From NCBI GenBank assembly GCA_036264135.1, contig DATARN010000109.1:1-22833 (forward strand): a stretch of DNA of 22,833 nt. The letters are read 5' to 3'. Under the pieces are notes generated by a model. The model was given only the letters and a program-made list of their open reading frames with translations. It did no database searches and was not told where the DNA came from. This document shows, piece by piece, positions 7,439 through 14,729 of this stretch. The translations under genes and the position numbers were made by a program. Source of the DNA: DATARN01 sp036264135 (GTDB taxonomy: Bacteria > Actinomycetota > Acidimicrobiia > Acidimicrobiales > Palsa-688). The stretch's first letter is position 1. Each line of letters opens with the position of its first letter.

Positions 7439-8215
7439 TCATCCCGCCGGGACGGCCGCCTTTCGCCGGGCGGAAAGCGATGCCAGCAGGCGGGCGCCGG
7501 CGTAGCCGGCCGCCAGGGTGACGGCGCCGCCCACGGCGTCGAGTAGGTAGTGGTTGCCCGTCACCACGATGCACAGCAGGGTGACCGCCGGGTAGCACCA
7601 GACCACCACCTTCAGCCAGCGCCGCCCGGTCGCCGGCGCCAGCGCCAGCGCGCACCACAGCGCCCAGGCGAAGTGCAGGCTGGGCATGGCGGCGTACTGG
7701 TTGGAGACGGCGCTCATGGGCCCGGAGTCGAACGACCAGAACCCGCCGACGCTCCGCAGGGTGTCGACGATGTGATAGCTCTCAGGCAGCAGTCTCGGTG
7801 GCATGAGGGGGAAAAAGGCGAATCCGATGAGGGCCAGCGCGGTCGTGATGGCCAGCGTGTTCCGCCACAGCGGATAGCGCCACGGCTGCCAGCGGAACAG
7901 GAAGATCAACGCCGCCAGTGTGATCACGAAGTGGGCCGTGCCGTAGAAGTCGTCCAGGGTGTGGACGATGACGTGCGACGGCAGGAACCAGGCCTGGATC
8001 CGGCGCTCCTGGAACAACCCGAAGAAGCGTTCCACGTCGATGATTCGCTCGGCGTTGTTGTAGGCGTGGACCCGCCCGACCGGGGTGGTGCCGCGGAGGT
8101 CCCGGACCAGGGTGTAGGCGGCGTAGAAGACGGCGATGTAGATCATTTCCCACCACCGCAGCCCGCGGCGGCACCCGACGACGGTGCGAGGCGGTTCGAG
8201 GGTGCTGGTGGTCAC
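7439..8215 (-). CDS. PAP2-superfamily membrane phosphatase, Aur1/inositolphosphotransferase-like
   Basis: This 258-aa integral membrane protein carries the PAP2-type active site in the short form seen in Aur1/Ipt1-like bacterial proteins: MPSLHFAW with His181, and GNHYLLDAVGG with His222 and Asp226. An MPPRLLP block (138-144) precedes it, as is usual in this subfamily. About five to six hydrophobic segments are visible (around 24-38, 92-108, 119-137, 178-193, 203-219 and 226-245). It probably removes or transfers a phosphate or phospho-head group on a membrane lipid; the substrate is unknown. The GTG start at 8215 overlaps the stop of the upstream flippase-like gene (GTGA, 4 nt), so the two are translated together. 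The longer upstream extension of the reading frame is not real. Confidence 0.85.
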   Translation of the reverse strand: MTTSTLEPPRTVVGCRRGLRWWEMIYIAVFYAAYTLVRDLRGTTPVGRVHAYNNAERIIDVERFFGLFQERRIQAWFLPSHVIVHTLDDFYGTAHFVITLAALIFLFRWQPWRYPLWRNTLAITTALALIGFAFFPLMPPRLLPESYHIVDTLRSVGGFWSFDSGPMSAVSNQYAAMPSLHFAWALWCALALAPATGRRWLKVVVWCYPAVTLLCIVVTGNHYLLDAVGGAVTLAAGYAGARLLASLSARRKAAVPAG

Positions 8216-9189
8216 GCCGGGGCGACGACCGCCGGCACCGGCGATCGCCGGCCTACCGCGAAGGCGGGCGCCCCGAGCAGGCTTACCGTCAGGTTGATGC
8301 CGTAGACCATGAGACCGAGGGCGATGGCGTGGCTCTGGTTCACGCCGAGCGGCGCCAGGAACAGGACCAGCGCCCCCTCGCGGAGCCCGAGGCCGCCGAT
8401 GGTGGGGAACGGCAGGACCTGCACGATGGCCACGACCGGCATGAACGCCATGAAGGCGGTCCACCCCACGGCCAGCCCCAGGGCGTGGCCGGCGGCGAAG
8501 GCGGCGGCGACCACGGCCAACTGGTAGCCCACCCCGGCGGCCAGCACCTCGGCGGCCACCTTGGGGCGGTGGCGGAACTTGTCGACGCCGAGGTGGATGG
8601 CGCCGGTGAATCGCTTCCAGCCGGTGTGGCTGGCCAGCCGCCCGCCCAGGCTGGGGTGGCCGGCCACCGCCAGGATCACCAGCAGGCCGCCGAGCGTCGC
8701 CGCCGAGACGACGATGGCCAGGCGGATGGAGCGGTCCCCGCCGGGAAGGTGGAGCAGCGTCGGGTTGAGGATGAGGGCGACCAAGGTCAGCAGGGGCAGC
8801 ACCGCCCAGCCGGTGAGCCGCTCGAGGACCACCGAGGCGAATGTCTTGGGCGCCTCACCGGTGTCGGACGAGATACGGCTGACCCGCAGGGCGTCGCCCG
8901 CGATGGTGGTGGGAAGAAAATTGCTGATGAACAGGCCGGCCAGATAGGTGGAGAGCAGGCGGCCCATCCGGGAGCGCAGCTCGAGGGCGACCATCACCCG
9001 CTGCCAGCGCAGCGAGGCCAGCAGGATGCCGGCCAGGGTCACCAGCAGGGCGACGATCAGCCAGCCCACGTGGTTGAAGTCCCAGTCGGGAACGATGGTC
9101 TTCGCGTCGACGCGACTCACGAGGACCACGAACATTGCGATCGTGGCCAGTATCCGGAGAATGGACCAAACCCGGCGATGCCCTCGCAT
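8212..9189 (-). CDS. YbhN/UPF0104-family membrane protein (lysyl-phosphatidylglycerol synthase TM-domain type)
   Basis: This 325-aa polytopic protein has the LPG-synthase/AglD transmembrane fold found in MprF N-termini and in stand-alone YbhN proteins, which are linked to lipid flipping or glycolipid handling. Motifs are LASLRWQRV (58-66), NFLPTTIAGDALR (90-102), ERLTGW (123-128) and FPTIGGLGLREGAL (261-274). Roughly eight hydrophobic helices alternate with basic cytoplasmic loops. There is no soluble aminoacyl-transferase domain, so it is not a complete MprF. The ATG at 9189 is supported by GAGGGAGG just upstream (9200-9193). It heads the minus-strand lipid block and overlaps the PAP2 gene by 4 nt, suggesting that both act on the same lipid. 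It is divergent from a lipoprotein gene across 37 bp. Confidence 0.88.
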   Translation of the reverse strand: MRGHRRVWSILRILATIAMFVVLVSRVDAKTIVPDWDFNHVGWLIVALLVTLAGILLASLRWQRVMVALELRSRMGRLLSTYLAGLFISNFLPTTIAGDALRVSRISSDTGEAPKTFASVVLERLTGWAVLPLLTLVALILNPTLLHLPGGDRSIRLAIVVSAATLGGLLVILAVAGHPSLGGRLASHTGWKRFTGAIHLGVDKFRHRPKVAAEVLAAGVGYQLAVVAAAFAAGHALGLAVGWTAFMAFMPVVAIVQVLPFPTIGGLGLREGALVLFLAPLGVNQSHAIALGLMVYGINLTVSLLGAPAFAVGRRSPVPAVVAPA

Positions 9190-9212
9190 CTGCCTCCCTC
9201 GGCCGATCTGCT

Positions 9213-9219
9213 TAGGTTA
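9213..9219. promoter_or_regulatory. Overlapping divergent -10 boxes (lipoprotein / flippase)
   Basis: TAGGTT on the plus strand (9213-9218) lies 8 nt before the lipoprotein GTG at 9227. TAACCT on the minus strand (9219-9214) lies about 25 nt before the flippase ATG at 9189, leaving room for its ribosome-binding site. The two hexamers share five base pairs, so RNA polymerase could probably engage only one at a time. Confidence 0.4.
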
Positions 9220-9226
9220 CGGCACT

Positions 9227-9973
9227 GTGGATTCAACACGCAGGCAGTTTCCTCACGGAGGACGATTCTTCGCCCCTGCCGTGGTCGCCATCGCGGCGTT
9301 CGCGGCGTTGGCCGCCCTGGCCGGGTGCGGCGGCGACAAATCCGGCGGCCCGCTCGGCGCGCCGGAAACGGTCGTGGGGAAGGCGCCGGACATGACCCTG
9401 GCGCAGGGGACCGCTCGGGTCTACATCACCGCCCCCACCGCCAACGCGTCCGGCGTCGTCGACCTCCACGGCCACAACGCGCACCTGGTGTTGTCGGCCA
9501 GCGGACTGGCCCAGCCGGCCGACCTGATCGTCAACGCCGGCGTCGCCAAGGTGCGGACGCCGCCGGGCACCTCGTACACGCCGCTGCCCGGCGCCGTGCC
9601 GCCGGTCCTGCAGGGCGGCGATCCGTGGGCCGACATCGACCTGGTGCGAGGGACGGTCCACATCCTGTCCAACGGCGGTGGGGAGGTGGAGGGCGTTTCC
9701 ACCATCGGCTACACCCTCACCGTGGACCCCCAGCAGGCGATCGAAACCACGCCCCCCGAGCGCCAAGACGCCCTCAAGGCGACGCTGCAGGGCCGGACGA
9801 CGATGTTCCAGATGGAGGTGTGGATCGACAGCCAGTTCCGCCTCCGCCGCATCGAGGTCCCCTACGACTTCAGCTTCAAGACGGTGACCCCCCCGACGCG
9901 GGTGGACGGGGCCACGATCGCGACCGACGTCGACTTCGTCACCTTCGGCGTCGCCGTGCCGGCGACGTCATGA
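9227..9973 (+). CDS. Lipoprotein, probably LppX/LprAFG-like
   Basis: This 248-aa protein has an N-terminal basic and hydrophobic signal ending in the lipobox LAGC (lipidated Cys34), so it should be anchored to the outer face of the cytoplasmic membrane. The mature part resembles the LppX/LprA/F/G fold of actinobacterial lipid-binding lipoproteins: it has a Gly/Thr-rich early region, a GDPWADIDLVRG stretch, and a VWIDSQFRLRRIEVPYDF strand pair near the end. The family assignment is by pattern, not by alignment. LprG-type proteins carry acylated lipids to the cell surface, which would suit a gene divergent from a lipid flippase. The GTG at 9227 lies 8 nt after a TAGGTT box; the longer upstream frame is antisense to the flippase gene and is not used. 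Confidence 0.7.
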   Translation: MDSTRRQFPHGGRFFAPAVVAIAAFAALAALAGCGGDKSGGPLGAPETVVGKAPDMTLAQGTARVYITAPTANASGVVDLHGHNAHLVLSASGLAQPADLIVNAGVAKVRTPPGTSYTPLPGAVPPVLQGGDPWADIDLVRGTVHILSNGGGEVEGVSTIGYTLTVDPQQAIETTPPERQDALKATLQGRTTMFQMEVWIDSQFRLRRIEVPYDFSFKTVTPPTRVDGATIATDVDFVTFGVAVPATS

Positions 9974-10010
9974 TCCCCGCGGCTGCCAATCCCTGACAGG
10001 AGGCCAATCG

Positions 10011-10841
10011 GTGGAGACCGGGACGATCGACATCGCGGGGCTGACGCTGGCGGTGGCCGAGGCGGGCGCCGGCTCGGCCCGGCACCTACTGCTGCTGCAC
10101 GGCTTCGCCGGGGCCAAGGAGGACTTCACCGAGTGGCTGGATCGCCTGGCCGACGCCGGGTGGCACGCCGTCGCCTTCGACCAGCGGGGCCACGGCGACA
10201 GCACCAAGCCCGGCGGCGAGGAGAACTACTCGCTGCGCCTGCTCGAACAGGATCTGGAGGCGGTGGTCGACCACCTCGGTTGGGACCGTTTCGTCCTCTT
10301 CGGCCACTCGATGGGCGGCATGGTGGCCCAGCTGTACGCCATCGCCCACCCCGAGCGGCTGGCCGGTCTGATCCTGATGGGGACGAGCGCCACCCGACCC
10401 GACGGCATCGAGGCGGAACTGGTCAGCCTGGGTCGCGAGGTGGTCCGGGCCGGGGGCACCGCCGCCCTACTCGAGGCGCAACGGGATTTCGGGCCCGGGC
10501 CCCTGGACACCCAGGCCCACCGCCGCCTGGTCGCCCAGCGCCCCGGCTACGTGGAGTTCTGCGACCGCAAGACGCTGGCCGCCTCGGACGACATGTGGGT
10601 GGCGCTGTCGGCCGAGATGCTGAGCCAGGCGGACCGTACGGCGGCGTTGGAGCGGCTCGCCGTTCCTACCCTGGTCGTCGTCGGGGCCTTCGACGAGACC
10701 TTCCTCCGGCAGTCCGGCGACCTGGCCGGCGCCATCCCCGGCGCCGAGCTGGCGGTCATCGGGCTGGCCGGGCACTGCCCCCAGTTCGAGCGCCCCGAGG
10801 AGTGGTGGGCGGTGATGTCGGACTTCCTGGCCCGCCTCTAG
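10011..10841 (+). CDS. Alpha/beta-hydrolase
   Basis: This 276-aa protein is a complete alpha/beta-hydrolase. It shows the oxyanion-hole HGF (30-32), FDQRGHGDS (56-64), the nucleophile elbow GHSMGG with Ser100, the acid Asp228 in GAFDETF and the base His255 in AGHCPQFERPEEW. This gives a full Ser-Asp-His triad and a soluble cytoplasmic enzyme with a helical cap at about 130-205. The substrate cannot be read from sequence; close relatives are variously called esterases, lipases or haloperoxidase-like. The GTG at 10011 has an exact AGGAGG (9998-10003) with a 7-nt spacer. It begins 37 nt after the lipoprotein stop and probably shares its transcript. Confidence 0.92.
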   Translation: METGTIDIAGLTLAVAEAGAGSARHLLLLHGFAGAKEDFTEWLDRLADAGWHAVAFDQRGHGDSTKPGGEENYSLRLLEQDLEAVVDHLGWDRFVLFGHSMGGMVAQLYAIAHPERLAGLILMGTSATRPDGIEAELVSLGREVVRAGGTAALLEAQRDFGPGPLDTQAHRRLVAQRPGYVEFCDRKTLAASDDMWVALSAEMLSQADRTAALERLAVPTLVVVGAFDETFLRQSGDLAGAIPGAELAVIGLAGHCPQFERPEEWWAVMSDFLARL

Positions 10842-10902
10842 GGGCGGGGCGGCGCCGGCCGGTGGGGCGCGGGCGGGGCGTCGGGTAGTGGCGGCCGGTT
10901 GT

Positions 10903-10908
10903 TAGCCT
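10903..10908 (+). promoter_or_regulatory. Possible -10 box (TAGCCT) for tldD-tldE
   Basis: TAGCCT followed by CGGCG resembles the TANNNT-CGCCG pattern before other genes of the window. It would give a leader of about 30 nt that contains the GGAAGGGAG ribosome-binding site (10935-10943) for the GTG at 10948. Confidence 0.35.
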
Positions 10909-10947
10909 CGGCGGGCCACCCGTCCGGGGCGAGCGGAAGGGAGCGCG

Positions 10948-12339
10948 GTGATCGACGAGGCGGTTCTGGAACGGGTGTTGGGGGCCGCGCTGCGCTCGGG
11001 TGGCGACTTCGCCGAGGTCTTTGCCGAGGACCGGCGCAGCAGCATGGCGCGCCTCGACGACGGCCGGGTGGAGGAGCTCACCTCGGGCCGGGAGCGTGGG
11101 GCCGGGATTCGGGTGGTGGTGGGGGAGACCACCGGGTTCGCCCATACCGCCGACCTTTCCGAGGCCGGCCTGCGATCCGCCGCCGAGGCGGCCAGCGCCG
11201 CCGCCCGCAGCGGCGGCGGGGACGTTCGGACCGTTGCCCTTTCCCGGGTCGAGGCGCCGGCGCCGTACGCCATTGCCGTCCTGCCCGAGACGGTGCCCAA
11301 GGCCAGCAAGGTGGAGTTGCTGCAGCGGGCCGACGAGGTGGCCCGGGCCGCCGGCGGGGCGATCCGCCAGGTCAGCGCGGTGTACGCCGACGGCCGGCGC
11401 CGCATCCTGGTCGCCAACAGCGACGGGGTCCTGGCGGCCGACGATCAGGTCAAGACCCGCTTCGGCCTCAGCTGCGTGGCCATCGGCGACACCGGCATGC
11501 AAACCGGCCGGGAGTCGGTCGGCGCCACCGTGGGCTGGGAGCTGTTCGACCTCTACGACATCGAGGAGCTGGCCCGGCGGGCCGCCACCCGGGCGCTCAC
11601 CAAACTGTCGGCCCGCCCGGCGCCGAGCGGCGCCACCCCCGTCGTGATCAAGAGCGGCGGTGGCGGCGTCCTCTTCCACGAGGCGTGCGGGCACGGGTTG
11701 GAGGCCGACCTGGTCGGCCGGGACGCGTCGGTGTTCCGGGGCCGGCGGGGCGAGCTGGTCGCCAGCCCGCTGGTCACCTTGGTCGACGACGGGACGATGA
11801 GCCACCAGTGGGGGGCCATCGGCATCGACGACGAGGGTCACCTCCCGGGGCGCAACGTGCTCATCGAGGACGGGGTCCTCACCGACTACATGTGGGACTG
11901 GCTGCGAGCCCGCAAGGAGGGCCGGGACAGCTCCGGCAACGGTCGCCGCCAGAGCTACCAGCACCTCCCCATGGTCCGGATGACGAACACCTACGTCCTG
12001 GCCGGGGCCGAGGACCCTGAGGAGATCATCCGCCAGACCCCCCGCGGCGTCTACGTGGCCCAGCTGGGTGGCGGCCAGGTCAACACCGCGACCGGCGACT
12101 TCGTCTTCGGCATGACCGAGGCCTACCTGATCGAAGACGGCGAGATCACCGAGCCGTTGCGCGACGCCAACCTCATCGGCAGCGGTCCCGAGGTGCTTCG
12201 CAACATCGACGTGGTCGGCAACGACTTCGCCATGGGTTCGCCCGGCACCTGCGGCAAGGACGGCCAGGGCGTTCCCGTGGGCGACGGCCAGCCCACGCTG
12301 CGGGTCACCTCCCTCACCGTGGGCGGCACGGCGGCATGA
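10948..12339 (+). CDS. tldD: TldD metalloprotease subunit
   Basis: TldD is the catalytic half of the TldD/TldE heterodimeric zinc protease, which degrades or trims unfolded peptides; in enterobacteria it matures microcin B17 and degrades the CcdA antitoxin. The 463-aa protein has the HExxxH motif HEACGH (His244, Glu245, His249) and the downstream Cys435 in GTCGKDGQ, matching the Cys metal ligand of the family. The glycine-rich SGGGGVLF stretch precedes the motif. The GTG start follows GGAAGGGAG by 4 nt. The last four bases overlap the tldE start (ATGA). No RiPP precursor or modification gene is visible nearby, so a general proteolytic role is more likely than toxin maturation. Confidence 0.95.
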   Translation: MIDEAVLERVLGAALRSGGDFAEVFAEDRRSSMARLDDGRVEELTSGRERGAGIRVVVGETTGFAHTADLSEAGLRSAAEAASAAARSGGGDVRTVALSRVEAPAPYAIAVLPETVPKASKVELLQRADEVARAAGGAIRQVSAVYADGRRRILVANSDGVLAADDQVKTRFGLSCVAIGDTGMQTGRESVGATVGWELFDLYDIEELARRAATRALTKLSARPAPSGATPVVIKSGGGGVLFHEACGHGLEADLVGRDASVFRGRRGELVASPLVTLVDDGTMSHQWGAIGIDDEGHLPGRNVLIEDGVLTDYMWDWLRARKEGRDSSGNGRRQSYQHLPMVRMTNTYVLAGAEDPEEIIRQTPRGVYVAQLGGGQVNTATGDFVFGMTEAYLIEDGEITEPLRDANLIGSGPEVLRNIDVVGNDFAMGSPGTCGKDGQGVPVGDGQPTLRVTSLTVGGTAA

Positions 12340-13706
12340 CCGACCTCCTCGACATCGCCACCCGGGTCGCCGGTTGGGCCCGCCCCGGCGAGGAGGTCGA
12401 GGCCTACGTGTCGCGGGGCAAGTCGACCGAGGTCAAGGTGTTCGAGGGTGGCGTGGAGTCGCTGTCGGTGGCCGAGTCGGCCGGTGTCGGCATCCGGGTG
12501 ATCACCGGAGGCGCCGGCGGGACCGCCAGCGGCGGGAAACGCCAGGGGTTTGCCTACGCCGGTTCGCTGGACGACGAGGTGGTGGCCGAGACGCTGGAGG
12601 AGGCGCGGGACAACGCCGGCTTCGGCACCCCCGACGAGTTTCTGGGCCTGGCCGTCCCCGACGGGGTGGCGCCCCCCGATCTCGACCTGTGGCGCGACGA
12701 TCTGGCCGCAATGCCGACCGAGAAGAAGGTGGACGCCGCCCTGCAACTGGAGCGCCTGGTCCGCGCCGGCGACCGCAGGATCCGCCAGGTGGAGTCGTCC
12801 TACTGGGGCGACTCGGCCAGTGAGTCGGCCGTCGCCACCAGCACCGGGATCGCCGGCTCGTCCCGGCGGACCACGTGTTACGTGTCGGCCTACGCCATCG
12901 CCGGCGAAGGCGCCGAGACCCAGACCGGGGCCGGCTACTCCGTCGGCCGGTCCCCCGACGACGTGTCGCTGGAAACGGCCGCCGCCGACGCCGTCCTGCG
13001 AGCCACGCGCCTGCTGGGCGCCCGCAAGCCGGCGTCGGCCCGGGTGACGGTGGTGCTCGAGCCCCGCATCACCGCCACGCTGCTGTCCATCCTGGCCGGC
13101 ACCCTCGACGGCGAAGCGGTGCTCAAGGGTCGTTCGCTGTTCGCCCAGCGCGTCGGCGAGGCGGTGTCGGATCCCCGGCTCACGCTGGTCGACGACCCCA
13201 CCGATCCCGAGGCGTACGGTGCGGCCCGGATCGATTCGGAAGGGCTGGCCTGCCGGCGCAACGTGCTGATCGACGGGGGCGTCCTGCAGGGATTCCTGTC
13301 CAACACCTACGCCGGCCGCCGCGCCGGGCACCCGTCGACCGGCTCGGCCGTCCGCGCCGGGTTCAAGAGCGGCCCCGGTATCGGCGCCCGGGCGGTGGCG
13401 GCGGTGCCGGGGACGATGTCACCGACCGAGATCCTGGCGGCCGTCGGCGACGGCCTGGTGGTTCAGTCCATCTCCGGGGTCCACTCCGGCGTCAACGCGG
13501 TGAGCGGCGACTTCTCGGTGGGGGCGGAAGGGATGATGTTCCGCCACGGCGAGCTGGCCGAGCCGGTGCGGGAGTTCACCATCGCCTCCACCCTCCAACG
13601 GATGCTGCTCGAGGTGGTGGCGATCGGCAACGACCTTGAGCGCCTCCCGTCCTCCGCCGCCGGCCTCACAATTGCGATTGGTGATGTCAGCATGAGCGGA
13701 ATCTGA
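12336..13706 (+). CDS. tldE: TldE (PmbA) subunit of the TldD/TldE protease
   Basis: This 456-aa protein is the non-catalytic partner of TldD. It shares the TldD fold (GVESLSVAES at about 39-48, GIRVI, a central SSYWGDSASESAVATS region and a C-terminal SGDFSVGAEG-type block) but has no HExxxH, as expected for TldE, which helps form the substrate channel. Its ATG overlaps the tldD TGA in an ATGA junction, giving the 1:1 translation expected for a heterodimer. Length is normal. A 127-bp gap to the next gene suggests that the tldDE unit ends here. Confidence 0.94.
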   Translation: MTDLLDIATRVAGWARPGEEVEAYVSRGKSTEVKVFEGGVESLSVAESAGVGIRVITGGAGGTASGGKRQGFAYAGSLDDEVVAETLEEARDNAGFGTPDEFLGLAVPDGVAPPDLDLWRDDLAAMPTEKKVDAALQLERLVRAGDRRIRQVESSYWGDSASESAVATSTGIAGSSRRTTCYVSAYAIAGEGAETQTGAGYSVGRSPDDVSLETAAADAVLRATRLLGARKPASARVTVVLEPRITATLLSILAGTLDGEAVLKGRSLFAQRVGEAVSDPRLTLVDDPTDPEAYGAARIDSEGLACRRNVLIDGGVLQGFLSNTYAGRRAGHPSTGSAVRAGFKSGPGIGARAVAAVPGTMSPTEILAAVGDGLVVQSISGVHSGVNAVSGDFSVGAEGMMFRHGELAEPVREFTIASTLQRMLLEVVAIGNDLERLPSSAAGLTIAIGDVSMSGI

Positions 13707-13708
13707 AA

Positions 13709-13752
13709 CCTCAATTCGCGCCTGGCCACGCCCTGTCAGGTAAATATTGAGG
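13709..13752. other. Inverted repeat in the tldE-NAGPA intergenic region
   Basis: CCTCAAT (13709-13715) and ATTGAGG (13746-13752) are perfect 7-bp arms 30 nt apart, in DNA noticeably richer in A+T than its surroundings. It may mark a regulatory region or a weak transcript end. No T-run follows. Confidence 0.25.
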
Positions 13753-13833
13753 GAACAATTCCGAAAATACTTGTGCCGCCGGATCCGGGCGGCCAAACTG
13801 GCGGCCAAGCCCGAATAGCGGAAGGGGCGGGCC

Positions 13834-14607
13834 GTGAAACGCAGATCGTTAGTATTTATCGTCGCGCTCATAAGTCTGCTGGCCACTCCTGCGGTAGCAC
13901 GCGTCGCCTTAGCACGCACCGGCTTGGTCGTGCAAAATTCGGCCGTCCTGGCGCCCGGCGTGCTGTATGTGAACTTCGTCGACAGCTATCCGCGAAACGT
14001 GGTGCATGTCACGAAGATTTCCGCTCACGCGCCGATAAGAATCCGCCCGGTGTTGTCGGACAATTCGCGAGGGCAGACCGTCGCCGCAATGTGTCAGCAG
14101 GCCCACGGGATGGCGTGCATCAACGGCGACTTCTTCGGAGCCGGCGCCGTCCCCCTCGGGGGCGAGCTGGTGGACGCGATGTGGGTCCGGGGCCCCGGGT
14201 CGACCCAACAGCAGCTCTGGCTCGACGCCGCCAACCGATTCAGCGTCGGGCCCGTCGCACCGGCGGGGGTCCGCCAAAGCCTGGGGGCCACCAGCTACCC
14301 CATCCTCCTGCCCGGCCGGCCCATCTCCATCCCCGAACACGACTCCTTCGCCGACGGCGCCTATGCCCGGACGCTGGTCGGCTGGAACCAGGCGGGTGAC
14401 AACTTCCTGGTCACCGTGGAGGCGGGCCGGGGCAGCCACGGGATGAGCCTGGCCCAAGCGGCCGATCTGCTGAGACGGCTGGGCGCCACCACCGCGGTCA
14501 ACGAGGACGGCGGCGGCTCCTCGCAGATGGCGATCAACGGCGTCGTGCAAACCACCCAAACCGGCGCCCCCCGCAGGGTCGCCAACGGCTGGGCCGTCAT
14601 CGGGTAG
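13834..14607 (+). CDS. Exported phosphodiester glycosidase family (NAGPA/DUF2233-like) protein
   Basis: This 257-aa protein matches the phosphodiester glycosidase domain of N-acetylglucosamine-1-phosphodiester alpha-N-acetylglucosaminidase, also found in bacterial sporulation and wall proteins. Key blocks are CINGDFFG (95-102), a Gly-Gly-Glu loop (109-111), ARTLVGW (178-184), GMSLAQAADLLRRLGA (203-218) and the signature NEDGGGSSQM (223-232), near RRVANGWAVI at the end. An N-terminal basic residue run and hydrophobic stretch (1 to about 23) form a signal peptide, so it acts outside the cytoplasm, perhaps on glycan phosphodiesters; the substrate is unknown. The GTG start has GGAAGGGG 6 nt upstream. 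The first 80 bases are less GC-rich than the rest. Confidence 0.88.
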   Translation: MKRRSLVFIVALISLLATPAVARVALARTGLVVQNSAVLAPGVLYVNFVDSYPRNVVHVTKISAHAPIRIRPVLSDNSRGQTVAAMCQQAHGMACINGDFFGAGAVPLGGELVDAMWVRGPGSTQQQLWLDAANRFSVGPVAPAGVRQSLGATSYPILLPGRPISIPEHDSFADGAYARTLVGWNQAGDNFLVTVEAGRGSHGMSLAQAADLLRRLGATTAVNEDGGGSSQMAINGVVQTTQTGAPRRVANGWAVIG

Positions 14608-14634
14608 TCGGGCCCACCGCCGAACCACCGCCGT

Positions 14635-14667
14635 TCTGACCGGCCGCCGCGGTCAGACCCCTGACGG
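14635..14667. promoter_or_regulatory. Operator-like cluster of CTGACSG half-sites before uppP
   Basis: TCTGACCG (14635-14642) and CGGTCAGA (14650-14657) are perfect 8-bp arms around a 7-nt loop, and a third half-site CTGACGG follows at 14661-14667. The cluster ends 8 bp before the TAACTT box of uppP. There is no T-run, so a regulator site is as likely as a terminator for the upstream gene. Confidence 0.4.
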
Positions 14668-14675
14668 GCGTCGGC

Positions 14676-14681
14676 TAACTT
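14676..14681 (+). promoter_or_regulatory. -10 box (TAACTT) for uppP
   Basis: TAACTT followed by CGCCGG repeats almost exactly the sequence before the SRAP gene (TACCTT-CGCCGG). Here it predicts a leader of about 40 nt before the TTG at 14730. A GTG at 14687 is out of frame with uppP. Confidence 0.45.
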
Positions 14682-14729
14682 CGCCGGTGAGACGCCGGCG
14701 CCCGCCCCAAGGAAAGCGAACCCCGAATC

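Noticed and set aside
10756..11964. 402-residue minus-strand frame over tldD, and a similar one over tldE (12123-13331)
   Set aside because: Both are open only because of the extreme GC content; the opposite strand encodes the complete TldD and TldE proteins.
10948..13706. RiPP or microcin maturation role for TldD/TldE
   Set aside because: No precursor peptide with a clear leader, and no modification enzyme or exporter, is present around the pair; general peptide proteolysis is simpler.
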